Below are positions 56,536-64,000 of a stretch of 64,000 bases of DNA, piece by piece (within the stretch, counting starts at the first letter, position 1; each line of letters opens with the position of its first letter). The notes below the pieces were generated by a model. That model was not told the origin of the DNA. It was given only the letters and a program-made list of their open reading frames with translations, and did not search any database. The translations under genes and the position numbers were made by a program. Origin of the DNA: Synechococcus sp. KORDI-49 (GTDB lineage: Bacteria > Cyanobacteriota > Cyanobacteriia > PCC-6307 > Cyanobiaceae); contig NZ_CP006270.1 in assembly GCF_000737575.1 (NCBI RefSeq), positions 1,181,163 through 1,245,162 of the forward strand, given 5' to 3'.

Positions 56536-56709
56536 ATGACGAAGGCCTCCCGTCCAGGTTTCGCTGCCTCGTCCAGCGGTCCGTCCGGACAGAACGAGCA
56601 GACCTGGGATGCCGTGGAGACCTACTTCGAATGCATCACGACCTGCTCGCTGGATGACGGCGACTGCATCACCCGCTGCGTGGAACAGTTGCGGGATTCC
56701 GAGAGCTAG
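56536..56709 (+). CDS. Small twin-CX3C protein (57 aa)
   Basis: ATG 56536 to TAG gives 57 residues. A disordered Ser/Gly start precedes TWDAVETYFECITTCSLDDG-DCITRCVEQLRDSES. The four Cys form two CxxxC pairs six residues apart, on what would be two helices, as in helix-hairpin-helix disulfide or metal-binding peptides. No family can be named. It ends five bases before the stop of the convergent HtrA gene. No obvious ribosome-binding site. Confidence 0.6.
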   Translation: MTKASRPGFAASSSGPSGQNEQTWDAVETYFECITTCSLDDGDCITRCVEQLRDSES

Positions 56710-56714
56710 CCCTC

Positions 56715-57869
56715 TCAGGCCGGCTGAAGTGTGGAGAGGTCGACCGGTGTGACCTCGAGCGTCACCTCGTCCTCTCCGCGTCGCACCGTGATGCGCAGCC
56801 GCTCCCCGACTCCACGGCTTTCGATGGCGCTGACCACGGCAGCCGGGCCCTTCATGGTGCGGCCATCGATGGAGATGATCACGTCGTCCACCTTCAGGCC
56901 GGCCTTGTCTGCCGGACCTCCGGGTTGCACCGAACGGATCACAGCCCCGGGAGGCACGGCAGCGCCAGGATTGGGGGACGGGACCGGCGAGAGACCGATA
57001 CCCACCATCGGATGCTGGACCCGACCGGACTTCACCAGCTCACGGGCGATCGCCTGAGCCCGGTTGATCGGGATCGCGAATCCGAGACCGGCTCCGGGGC
57101 CGGAGCGCACCAAGGTGTTGATCCCGACGACCTCCCCATCGGCATTGAGAAGGGGGCCGCCGGAATTTCCGGGGTTGATGGCAGCATCGGTCTGGATCAG
57201 ATCCAGCCGCTTGCCTGAGATCCCCAGCTGGGAGACGTTGCGGTTCAGATTGCTGATGATGCCGAGGGTGACGGTGTTCTCAAGACCGAAGGGGTTGCCC
57301 ACCGCGATGGCCCAGTCGCCGACATTGAGCTGATCGGAATTCCCCAGCGTCGCGGTGGGCCAGGGCCCCTTGCCTTCAAGACGCACGACCGCCAGGTCGG
57401 TGAGCGTGTCCTTGCCGACCACCCGGCCGGACACCCGGCGGCCGTCGGAGAGCCCCACGCTGAGGGTGTCGGCACCCTCCACCACATGGGCGTTGGTGAG
57501 CAGCAATCCCTCCGCATCGAAGATCACCCCGCTGCCCTGGCCGCGCTGCACGCGTGAACGGGGCGTCGCCGTACCGGGTATTCCGAAGAAATGACGGAAC
57601 ATGGGATCCGCCATCAGTCCGCGAGGCAGGCCGGACACCCCCGGACTGCGCACGGTGCGGGCGGTCTCCAGGGTCACCACGGCCGCTCCACTGCGCTTCA
57701 CGGCCGCCGCCACGAAGGATTCCCGTGAAAGCGCCGCCGAGGCCGGTGCGGCCTGAGCCATCTGCTGAGCCGTGACGAACTGCTGGGCGGCAGCACCGCC
57801 GATCAACAGGCCACCAGCGACGACAGGAACAAGGAGGGCGCGGGGCGGGGTCCAGTTCGACAGATTCAC
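56715..57869 (-). CDS. HtrA/Deg-type serine protease
   Basis: The protein is 384 residues from GTG 57869. An N-terminal hydrophobic anchor/signal (ALLVPVVAGGLLIGGAAAQQ) precedes a trypsin-like domain with His in LLTNAHVVEGAD, Asp in TLTDLAVVRLEG and Ser in NPGNSGGPLLN. One PDZ domain (PPGAVIRSVQPGGPADKAGL) ends the protein. It belongs to the cyanobacterial HtrA/HhoA/HhoB group; which one cannot be told from sequence alone. Periplasmic protein quality control. Confidence 0.95.
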   Translation of the reverse strand: MNLSNWTPPRALLVPVVAGGLLIGGAAAQQFVTAQQMAQAAPASAALSRESFVAAAVKRSGAAVVTLETARTVRSPGVSGLPRGLMADPMFRHFFGIPGTATPRSRVQRGQGSGVIFDAEGLLLTNAHVVEGADTLSVGLSDGRRVSGRVVGKDTLTDLAVVRLEGKGPWPTATLGNSDQLNVGDWAIAVGNPFGLENTVTLGIISNLNRNVSQLGISGKRLDLIQTDAAINPGNSGGPLLNADGEVVGINTLVRSGPGAGLGFAIPINRAQAIARELVKSGRVQHPMVGIGLSPVPSPNPGAAVPPGAVIRSVQPGGPADKAGLKVDDVIISIDGRTMKGPAAVVSAIESRGVGERLRITVRRGEDEVTLEVTPVDLSTLQPA

Positions 57870-58010
57870 CAGCAGGATTAACGAAGAGATGTTCAAACCG
57901 TAAGGAGATGGTCTGGCGCAATCCAGACGGCGGCCGGTCAGACCTGTGACCGAGTGCGTCCAGTCCCTGCTGACAGCCATGATGGTGCTGTTGGAACGCT
58001 TGGCCCAACG

Positions 58011-58268
58011 ATGCTGTCGTCCCTGTTCCCCGTTCTCTACGGCGTCGTGTTCGTGGCGTTGCTGTGGCAGGCGTTCCGCGTGATGAGCCGCGGATTCAGA
58101 GCGGCAAGCGGTCCGATTGATGAGCCCGCTGACCGTACAGGCCGTGTCACCGTGCACCCGGAATTGCTCGACAACGACGGGCGGATCACCGAGGAGGATC
58201 TGCTGACGGTACGTTTCGGCGGCGACGAGGAGGCCGGCTCAGATACCTCAGGGACCACTGCTGAATAA
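58011..58268 (+). CDS. DUF2973 family small membrane protein
   Basis: The protein is 85 residues. One N-terminal membrane helix (LFPVLYGVVFVALLWQAFRV) and a soluble acidic tail containing RVTVHPELLDNDGRITEEDL. This matches the cyanobacterial DUF2973 pattern. Divergent from the htrA gene, with about 140 bases between starts. Confidence 0.75.
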   Translation: MLSSLFPVLYGVVFVALLWQAFRVMSRGFRAASGPIDEPADRTGRVTVHPELLDNDGRITEEDLLTVRFGGDEEAGSDTSGTTAE

Positions 58269-58327
58269 GTTAGGGATCGGTTGTCGTCAGACGGCACCGT
58301 TCTGGAATCGATGAGAGGGTCGAACGA

Positions 58328-58711
58328 GTGGATCAGAGAACACGGATCGTTGCTGCAGTCATCAAGGGCGTGAAACTTCCGCCCCGCTTCCGTCTGAGGA
58401 TGCTGAAGGAAGATCCTGTGCGACTCGAGCTCAGCCTCACGCCTGCCTACGGCAAACAACCGGTGATCGTGGGTCTGGTGGAATCCCTTGACCTGGTGGC
58501 CCGTCGCGACCGCGAAGGCCGGATTCCCCGGGATCTGCAGGGGACCTGGGACTGGACGGTGCGCCACGGCCAGGTGAGCACCGGTGGATGGAATCCCTAT
58601 CTCAAGGAAGCGCTTCAGACCATGTTCGAAACCGGGCTGCCGGCGATCGTGTTCGAGGAGCTCACGGGAGAGGAGTACCACCCGGTGGATGGCACCCGCC
58701 ATGTGCGCTGA
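58328..58711 (+). CDS. Conserved-type hypothetical protein
   Basis: The protein is 127 residues; GTG start. Short beta-rich sequence with RIVAAVIKGVKLPPRFRLRM, RLELSLTPAYGKQPVIVGLV and GTWDWTVRHGQVSTGGWNPY. No recognised domain, signal or membrane helix. It stands alone between DUF2973 and a small peptide gene. Confidence 0.6.
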   Translation: MDQRTRIVAAVIKGVKLPPRFRLRMLKEDPVRLELSLTPAYGKQPVIVGLVESLDLVARRDREGRIPRDLQGTWDWTVRHGQVSTGGWNPYLKEALQTMFETGLPAIVFEELTGEEYHPVDGTRHVR

Positions 58712-58803
58712 ATCCAACGCTCTGTAAAAACGTGCGAACAGCGACCACAAGCGGCGGCGACCGGAGCTAGACCGGAATTATTCCGGCCTTTAAGGAAGTC
58801 TTT

Positions 58804-58908
58804 ATGGCCAACCTCACCGCCTCCCTTGGGCCGCTGGTGAAGCTGCTCGCCGCCTTCGGTGCCGTCAGCAGCCTGCTGTTGCTCGGGGTGCTGAACCTCG
58901 TTCACTGA
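58804..58908 (+). CDS. 34-residue single-span membrane peptide
   Basis: ATG 58804 follows a strong AAGGAAG ribosome site at normal spacing. The peptide MANLTASLGPLVKLLAAFGA-VSSLLLLGVLNLVH is a short membrane helix with a polar start, the size class of small photosystem, cytochrome b6f or NDH-1 subunits. It matches none of those I know by sequence. The stop lies eight bases before the HrpB start codon, so the two may be co-transcribed. Confidence 0.6.
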   Translation: MANLTASLGPLVKLLAAFGAVSSLLLLGVLNLVH

Positions 58909-58916
58909 GTCCCGGC

Positions 58917-61427
58917 TTGACGGCCTACCCGATCGATCCGCTGTTGCCGCGGCTCTGCGAAGCGCTGCAACCGGGATCCACAGTGCTGCTCCAGGCTCCT
59001 CCAGGAGCTGGCAAGACGACCCGCGTGCCTCTGGCTCTGCTGGGCGCCCTGGGCCCGATGGGCGACAACCGCATCCGGGAGGGGCGGATCTGGATGATCG
59101 AACCCCGACGCCTGGCTGCCAGAGCCGCTGCTTCCCGCCTGGCGGAGACCCTTGGGGAAAGCGTCGGTGAGCGGGTCGGCTTCTCGGTCCGCGGCGAGCA
59201 GCAACGCTCGGCACAGACGCAGGTGGAGGTGATCACCGATGGCCTGTTTCTGCGACGGCTGCAGGCCGACCCGGCTCTCAATGGTGTGGCCGTGGTGCTG
59301 TTCGACGAATTCCACGAACGTCGTCGGGACGCCGATCTTGCCTTCGCACTGCTGCAGGAAGCCCGTCCGCTGCTGCAACCGGAGCTGGCGGTGATGCTGA
59401 TGTCAGCCACGCTCGATCTCTCCGACCTGCGGAACCGTCTGCCGGAGGCCGCCGTGCTGGAAAGCGAGGGGCGGGCTCACCCTGTGGAGACCGTTCACCA
59501 GCTCCCCCGGCGCGATGAGGCCCTGCCTCGTCAGGTCCTCAGGGCGATCGAAACCCACGCCATCGAGCTGCCCGCACGCAGCGGTGTGCTGGTGTTCCTG
59601 CCGGGCCTGGCGGAGATCATCCGGTGCAAGGAACTGCTGGAGACAGCTGGATACCTGCGGCGCTGGCGGATCCTGCCGCTGCATGGCCAGCTGCCCCTGG
59701 AGGAGCAGAACCGTGCCCTGCAGCGCTGCAGCGCTGACCATGACGGAACGGTGATCCTCGCCAGCGCCATCGCGGAAAGCTCGGTGACCATCGACGGCGT
59801 GCGCCTGGTGATCGACAGCGGACTCAGCCGGCAGCTGCGCTACGACCCCGGGCAGGGCATGGAAGGCCTGGAGACAGTCCCCTCCAGCCTGGCCAGCGCC
59901 GATCAACGCCGCGGACGGGCAGGACGCCAGGGACCGGGCTGCTGCGTGCGGCTCTGGTCTCCAGCGGAACAGCAGCGGCGGCCGGCCTTCAGCACGCCGG
60001 AACTGCAGCTGGCGGATCCGCAGCCCGTGGTGCTGGAACTGGCAGCCTGGGGCGCAGGCCTCGGGGAGGAGCTTCCCTGGCTCGAGCCACCGCCTGCGGC
60101 ATCGCTGCTGGAGGGCCAGCAACAGCTGATCGCCCTTGGGGTCCTGACCACCGACGGGAGGCTGAGCCCCTCCGGCAGGCTGCTGGGCCAGCTGGGCACG
60201 CATCCGCGCCTGGGGGTGCTGATGCTGGAGGCACACCGACGGGGCTGTCCCGAACTCGGATGTGATCTGGCGGCTCTGCTGAGCGAACGGGACCCGCTGC
60301 GTCTACGCGACAGCGGTTGCGACCTGCACGCCCGGCTCGAGGCTCTCAAACGGGAGAGACGGCTGGCCCCGCTGCGACAGCTCAGCCGTCAGCTGCGCCG
60401 CCAGCTGGAGGCGCTGAAGCTCGATCCTCCCCATGACCAACCGGAGCAGGACGCTTCCCGGCTGATCCTGGCGGCGTTTCCAGGCTGGCTGGCACTGCAG
60501 CGTCCCGGCCAGCCGGGCCGCTACCGGTTGCGTCAGGGACGCGGAGCCGATCTGGTGCCGCATGACCCACTGACAGGGGCCGAGGCGCTGGCGGTGGCAC
60601 GGGTGGACCTCGGCAGTCGCGAGACCCGCATTCAGCTCGCCGTGGCGATCAGCGACGCCACGCTGCAGAGCCTGGCCGCGCAGGAGGGGCAGTGGCAGGA
60701 CAGCGCGCACTGGGATGCCGCCGCAGCACGGATCCGGGCAAGGCGAAGGCTGATGCTGGGGCATCTCACGATCCGAGAGGACGCTCTGCCGACCCCGGAC
60801 GGACTCCAGTGCCGCGATCTGCTGCTGGGTCTGCTGGCGGAGTCGCGCCGCCTCGACTGGCTGCCCTGGACCGATGCCCTGCAACAGCTCTGTCGGCGCC
60901 AGGATCTGGCCCATCGCCATCTGGGAGCTCCCTGGCCGCAGAGAACGCCTGAGGCATTGCTCGCCACGGCGGAGCACTGGCTCGGCCCGGTCCTGATCGG
61001 CTGCCTCCGCTGGCAGGACCTGGATCCCACCACCCTGGAGAACGCTCTTTGGACAGACCTGGAGTGGGGGCATCGACAGCAACTGGAGACACTGCTGCCC
61101 CGCCAGGTTCCGATCCCGTCCGGACGGTGCGCCGCTTTGCGCTACGAAGAGGATGAAGTGGTCCTTGCCGTGAAGCTGCAGGAGATGTTCGGCTGCGCTG
61201 ACAGCCCTCAACTGCTCGATGGACGATTGCCGGTGACGCTCGAACTGCTCTCCCCGGCCGGGCGGCCTTTGCAGCGGACCTGCGACCTGGCTGGCTTCTG
61301 GAGCGGAAGTTACGCCGACGTCCGACGCGACATGCGCGGGCGCTATCCGAAGCACCCCTGGCCGGAGGATCCACGCCAGGCGATCCCCACCGCCCGAACA
61401 AAACGACGGCCATCGCGTCCGAACTGA
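58917..61427 (+). CDS. hrpB: ATP-dependent helicase HrpB
   Basis: The protein is 836 residues; TTG start. DEAH-type RNA helicase: Walker A APPGAGKTTRVPLALL, MIEPRRLAARAAASRLAE (Ia), DEFHERR (II), MSATLD (III), ILASAIAESSVTIDGVRLVI (V) and ADQRRGRAGRQGPG (VI). The HrpB C-terminal domain ends with WPEDPRQA. Role in RNA metabolism is not well defined in bacteria. Confidence 0.95.
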   Translation: MTAYPIDPLLPRLCEALQPGSTVLLQAPPGAGKTTRVPLALLGALGPMGDNRIREGRIWMIEPRRLAARAAASRLAETLGESVGERVGFSVRGEQQRSAQTQVEVITDGLFLRRLQADPALNGVAVVLFDEFHERRRDADLAFALLQEARPLLQPELAVMLMSATLDLSDLRNRLPEAAVLESEGRAHPVETVHQLPRRDEALPRQVLRAIETHAIELPARSGVLVFLPGLAEIIRCKELLETAGYLRRWRILPLHGQLPLEEQNRALQRCSADHDGTVILASAIAESSVTIDGVRLVIDSGLSRQLRYDPGQGMEGLETVPSSLASADQRRGRAGRQGPGCCVRLWSPAEQQRRPAFSTPELQLADPQPVVLELAAWGAGLGEELPWLEPPPAASLLEGQQQLIALGVLTTDGRLSPSGRLLGQLGTHPRLGVLMLEAHRRGCPELGCDLAALLSERDPLRLRDSGCDLHARLEALKRERRLAPLRQLSRQLRRQLEALKLDPPHDQPEQDASRLILAAFPGWLALQRPGQPGRYRLRQGRGADLVPHDPLTGAEALAVARVDLGSRETRIQLAVAISDATLQSLAAQEGQWQDSAHWDAAAARIRARRRLMLGHLTIREDALPTPDGLQCRDLLLGLLAESRRLDWLPWTDALQQLCRRQDLAHRHLGAPWPQRTPEALLATAEHWLGPVLIGCLRWQDLDPTTLENALWTDLEWGHRQQLETLLPRQVPIPSGRCAALRYEEDEVVLAVKLQEMFGCADSPQLLDGRLPVTLELLSPAGRPLQRTCDLAGFWSGSYADVRRDMRGRYPKHPWPEDPRQAIPTARTKRRPSRPN

Positions 61428-61520
61428 AAGGCCGGCGCATCACTCAGCGGTGTCACCGAAAGCACAAGCAACAAATCTCCATCCTTTGTTACATTGCTTC
61501 CAACCAATCGGTTCTTCCTC

Positions 61521-61667
61521 ATGTCCGACTCCACCCAATCCCGTTTCGGTTTCGTCAACTTCGCTGAGACCTGGAACGGCCGCCTGGCCATGCTCGGCTT
61601 CGTCATCGGCCTCGGCACCGAGCTGCTGACCGGCCAGGGCATCCTGTCCCAGATCGGCCTCGGCTGA
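61521..61667 (+). CDS. hli: High-light-inducible protein (Hli)
   Basis: The protein is 48 residues. The single chlorophyll-binding helix carries the motif ETWNGRLAMLGFVIGLGTEL (ExxNGRxAM), then LTGQGILSQIGL. Hli proteins protect photosystems under light stress in the thylakoid. The gene stands alone with its own terminator; the sequence just upstream (TTTGTTACATTGCTTCC) could hold the promoter. Confidence 0.95.
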   Translation: MSDSTQSRFGFVNFAETWNGRLAMLGFVIGLGTELLTGQGILSQIGLG

Positions 61668-61687
61668 TCCCTTCAGGGCTTCACAAA

Positions 61688-61715
61688 ACCCCGCCGATCG
61701 TCGGTGGGGTTTTTT
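61688..61715 (+). terminator. Intrinsic terminator after hli
   Basis: ACCCCGCCGA/TCGGTGGGGT stem (one G-T pair) with a three-base loop and a run of T, starting 21 bases after the stop. Confidence 0.9.
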
Positions 61716-61776
61716 GTTGTCTTCGCCTGGATGTCCACACCATGGTTCACAGTGGACCGAATCTCAACGGCTGACA

Positions 61777-61953
61777 TTGGCACCGCTCTACGTTCAGAAC
61801 CGCCGCGATGGATCGAGGCTCCTGAGCAGTGCCCTTGTGATCTTCTCCATCTCCTTGACCCAGCTGCATCAACCATGGGGTGCATTCGTGGCCATGGTGA
61901 GTGGATTGGTCTGTCTCTACTGGGGTCTCGCCTACCGCCGCCTTGAGCGCTGA
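61777..61953 (+). CDS. Small two-helix membrane protein
   Basis: TTG 61777 gives 58 residues: a polar start (APLYVQNRRDGSRLL), then SSALVIFSISLTQLH and WGAFVAMVSGLVCLYWGLAY. The frame is open to 61714 but that part crosses the hli terminator. The 3' end overlaps the xseA start by 11 bases. No family was recognised. Confidence 0.6.
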   Translation: MAPLYVQNRRDGSRLLSSALVIFSISLTQLHQPWGAFVAMVSGLVCLYWGLAYRRLER

Positions 61954-63106
61954 TCGGATTCCGACCTATTCGGTCGGTGAACTGAATGCCGCCGTCGGCA
62001 GCCTGCTGGAACGCGGATTCGCCCCCCGCTTCCTGGTCGAGGCAAGCGTCTCGAGACCGCAGCTGAAAAAGGGGCATCTGTGGCTCACCCTGACTGACGG
62101 TGACGCGAGCATCACCGGTGTGGTCTGGGCCTCCCGCCTCAAGCAGCTGAGCCATCATCCGCAGGACGGTGACGGCGTCACCGTGGTGGGCAAGCTCAAT
62201 TTCTGGATCGCCCGCGCCAGCCTGTCGGTGCAGGTGCTGGACATCAGGCCCAGCCTCACCACCGTGCTGCGTCAGTTCGAGCAGGTGCGAGACCGGCTGC
62301 TCGAGGAAGGGGTGATCGATCCTGCCCGTCGACGCCCCTTGCCGCTGCGACCTGCCGTGGTGGTCATCCTCACCAGCGTGCCCAGTTCCGCGCTGGCGGA
62401 CATGCTGCGAACGGCTCGGGAACGCTGGCCGATGACCCGGCTGCTGCTGGTGCCGATTCCCGTTCAGGGAGCGGTGGCTGAACGCATTCGTGGCGTGCTC
62501 TCCGCACTCGCGATGCGTCACGAACATCTGCAACTGGAAGCTCTTGTGCTCGCCAGGGGCGGAGGCAGTCGCGAGGATCTGGCGGTCTTCGACGACGAAG
62601 GGCTCTGCAGGGATCTGGCGGTCTTTCCCGTGCCGGTGATCACCGGCCTCGGCCACGAGGATGACCTCACGGTGGCCGATCTGGTCGCCGATCACCGCGC
62701 CGCCACCCCCACCGCCGCCATCGTGGCGCTGCTGCCGGATCGCCAGACGGTGGAACGGGACCTGCAGCGGAGACGAGAGCGGCTGCGTGATCTGCCGAGC
62801 TGGCGGCTGGCCCGTGAGCGTCAGCGGCTGCTGGATCGGCGGCGGCGGCTGGAGCAACAGGCACCGACAGCCCGCCTGCCACGCCTGCGCCAGGAGCTAC
62901 AGCAGAAACGGCTTCTGCTGCAGGCGCTTTCGCCTGAACGATGGCTGCAGCGTGGACTGGCCCTGGTGAACGACGCCAGCGGAGCCGCGGTCACCGGCAT
63001 CAGCGATGTGCAACCCGGTGACAGGCTGACTGTGCAGCTCCGTGATGGTCTGCTCGACACCAGGGTGGATGCCATCCGCCCCGCTTCCGACGCATCGACT
63101 CCATGA
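61943..63106 (+). CDS. xseA: Exodeoxyribonuclease VII large subunit
   Basis: The protein is 387 residues from TTG 61943 (SADRIPTYSVGELNAAVGSL). N-terminal OB fold (FLVEASVSRPQLKKGHLWLT), then the catalytic part (VVVILTSVPSSALADMLRTA, LARGGGSREDLAVFDDE, PVITGLGHEDDLTVADLVAD) and a coiled-coil C-terminus. With XseB it degrades single-stranded DNA. Shorter than the 450-residue E. coli protein. Confidence 0.94.
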   Translation: MSADRIPTYSVGELNAAVGSLLERGFAPRFLVEASVSRPQLKKGHLWLTLTDGDASITGVVWASRLKQLSHHPQDGDGVTVVGKLNFWIARASLSVQVLDIRPSLTTVLRQFEQVRDRLLEEGVIDPARRRPLPLRPAVVVILTSVPSSALADMLRTARERWPMTRLLLVPIPVQGAVAERIRGVLSALAMRHEHLQLEALVLARGGGSREDLAVFDDEGLCRDLAVFPVPVITGLGHEDDLTVADLVADHRAATPTAAIVALLPDRQTVERDLQRRRERLRDLPSWRLARERQRLLDRRRRLEQQAPTARLPRLRQELQQKRLLLQALSPERWLQRGLALVNDASGAAVTGISDVQPGDRLTVQLRDGLLDTRVDAIRPASDASTP

Positions 63107-63363
63107 ACGACAGCGAGTCCCTTCAGGACCGGATCAAGGACTGGCGAAAGGACGCCTCCGGACTCAGCTACGAGGAAGCACTGCAGGCCTTGGATCTGAT
63201 CCTGGCCGAGCTGCAGGATGACGCCGTTCCGATGGCGGAGCTGCAACGGCATGTGCTGCATGGACAGGTCTATCTCGACCATTGCGAGAGCCTGTTGAAG
63301 ACAATGGAAGAAGCGGTGGTTCAGCTCGACCCCGACACCCTGGAGCCCTCAGACGATGCGTAA
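63103..63363 (+). CDS. xseB: Exodeoxyribonuclease VII small subunit
   Basis: The protein is 86 residues, LSYEEALQALDLILAELQDD then VPMAELQRHVLHGQVYLDHC, the helical XseB fold. The ATG overlaps the xseA stop by four bases. The Lys/Arg-poor C-terminus is slightly longer than usual. Confidence 0.92.
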   Translation: MNDSESLQDRIKDWRKDASGLSYEEALQALDLILAELQDDAVPMAELQRHVLHGQVYLDHCESLLKTMEEAVVQLDPDTLEPSDDA

Positions 63364-63709
63364 GGTTCTGCCCTGGATCTATCTGGCCCTGGCCTTGCTC
63401 GGAGCTGTGCTCCCCTGGCGCGCCAATCTGGAGTTCATCGCGGAAAGCGGGGGTCAGGCCTTTGATCTGCCGCGTTTCATCGCCGACGCCTCCAGCACAG
63501 CCGCCGCCCGCTCACTGAGCTCAGACCTGCTGATCGGCGCTTCGGCCGTGAGCCTCTGGATCTGCACCGAAGGCCCACGGCTGAAGATCCGCGCCTGGTG
63601 GGTGGCGATCCTGGTGAGCTTCAGCGTGTCATTCGCCTGTGGGGCCCCCCTGTTTCTGTTTCTGCGGGAGCGCCACCTGCTGGCTCAGGAGTCGGAACCG
63701 GCATCCTGA
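63356..63709 (+). CDS. DUF2834 family membrane protein
   Basis: The protein is 117 residues with three membrane segments (VLPWIYLALALLGAVLPWRA, LSSDLLIGASAVSLWICTEG, WWVAILVSFSVSFACGAPLF). Overlaps xseB by eight bases. The family is of unknown function. Confidence 0.8.
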   Translation: MRKVLPWIYLALALLGAVLPWRANLEFIAESGGQAFDLPRFIADASSTAAARSLSSDLLIGASAVSLWICTEGPRLKIRAWWVAILVSFSVSFACGAPLFLFLRERHLLAQESEPAS

Positions 63710-64000
63710 GCCGTTACATCGATGGTCACCTCACTGGCTGGGACCGATGGATCAGGCCCTGACATCCCATCAAGCGCGGTTCCGCAGACGCTGCAGACGC
63801 TGGATCCCCCGAAGTTCACCGCGCCACAGGCCGAACAGGTCACCATGCGCGACTGAAGAATCTTCCAGCCGATCCAGCCCAGCCCCGTCAGCAGGAACGG
63901 CAGAACCAACAGGATGAGCAGCAATCCGCCAGCCAGATCCAGCAGCAGGCGCCCTGCGGCCGTTGGCAGAAGCAGCAACAGCACGATGGCCAGCCAGACC
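63685..64000 (-). CDS. Membrane protein with zinc ribbon (5' end off window)
   Basis: The frame is open to the right edge, so the start may lie outside. A hydrophobic region (LLLDLAGGLLLILLVLPFLL) is followed by a zinc ribbon CSACGAVNFGGSSVCSVCG (two CxxC pairs) and an acidic tail. The ribbon is typical of small cyanobacterial membrane proteins with metal-binding heads. Its 3' end overlaps the DUF2834 gene by 25 bases. Confidence 0.7.
   Translation of the reverse strand, partial: VWLAIVLLLLLPTAAGRLLLDLAGGLLLILLVLPFLLTGLGWIGWKILQSRMVTCSACGAVNFGGSSVCSVCGTALDGMSGPDPSVPASEVTIDVTAQDAGSDS

Overview
The window joins two very different DNAs. From about 9.34 kb to the right edge it is ordinary GC-rich chromosome of a marine Synechococcus-type cyanobacterium. 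The evidence is a phycobilisome rod-core linker, a CpeS/CpcS-type bilin lyase, a high-light-inducible protein, a ferredoxin-thioredoxin reductase subunit inside a suf operon, and many short cyanobacterial-type conserved proteins. From position 1 to about 9.34 kb it is a visibly AT-rich mobile element, with nearly all its genes on the minus strand. The element has interrupted a comM/yifB-type Mg-chelatase-like ATPase gene. Only the 3' part of that gene (9325-9975) remains here, cut in the codons for the Walker B region.

Element (1-9336, continuing left of the window). Its most striking gene is an open frame of 747 codons on the minus strand (2241 to the left edge). It encodes a single-subunit, T7/mitochondrial-type RNA polymerase with the DFRGRAY motif, the motif A aspartate and the motif B R-K-M-Y helix. 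The last part, expected to carry the second catalytic aspartate, lies off the left edge. The element also encodes a tyrosine recombinase, a GNAT-like protein, a gp2.5-like ssDNA-binding protein, a ribbon-helix-helix protein, a small HTH protein, a coiled-coil protein, a lipoprotein and several very small proteins. Between 2.93 and 4.59 kb is a 1.6-kb stretch without a convincing gene. It holds five tandem units with an exact 83-bp period and three dispersed copies of a second repeat containing a covarying hairpin. A shared pyrimidine/TATACATAAC-like box precedes these units and could be a promoter for the element's own polymerase; that is inference. The element could be the right end of an integrated cyanopodovirus-like prophage, or a phage satellite or integrative element. 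The missing left part would decide.

Chromosome, left part (9.98-24.4 kb): a small conserved protein, a DUF3747 protein, a small membrane protein, peptide deformylase, an S9 peptidase, the ftrC-sufB-sufC-sufD-sufS operon facing the regulator sufR, a bilin-lyase-like gene, cpcG, a DUF4912 protein and a two-HKD phospholipase D-like lipoprotein.

Middle (24.5-42.7 kb): a 7.1-kb gene for a 2379-residue subtilisin-like exoprotein with nearly identical internal DNA repeats and lower GC than its neighbours. Small secreted proteins, phosphoglucomutase, an RND efflux pump with its adaptor, a RarA fusion protein and a DUF1400-like secreted protein follow.

Right part (42.8-64 kb): Sfp-type phosphopantetheinyl transferase, peroxiredoxin, type III pantothenate kinase, PAPS reductase and a type II NADH dehydrogenase. 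A run of overlapping or closely spaced genes follows: hflX, an SLC13 permease with RCK-type domains, ktrB, ktrA and anmK. Then come ABC-F ATPase, HtrA-type protease, HrpB helicase, a Hli protein, xseA-xseB and several small conserved proteins. No tRNA, rRNA or CRISPR array was recognised.
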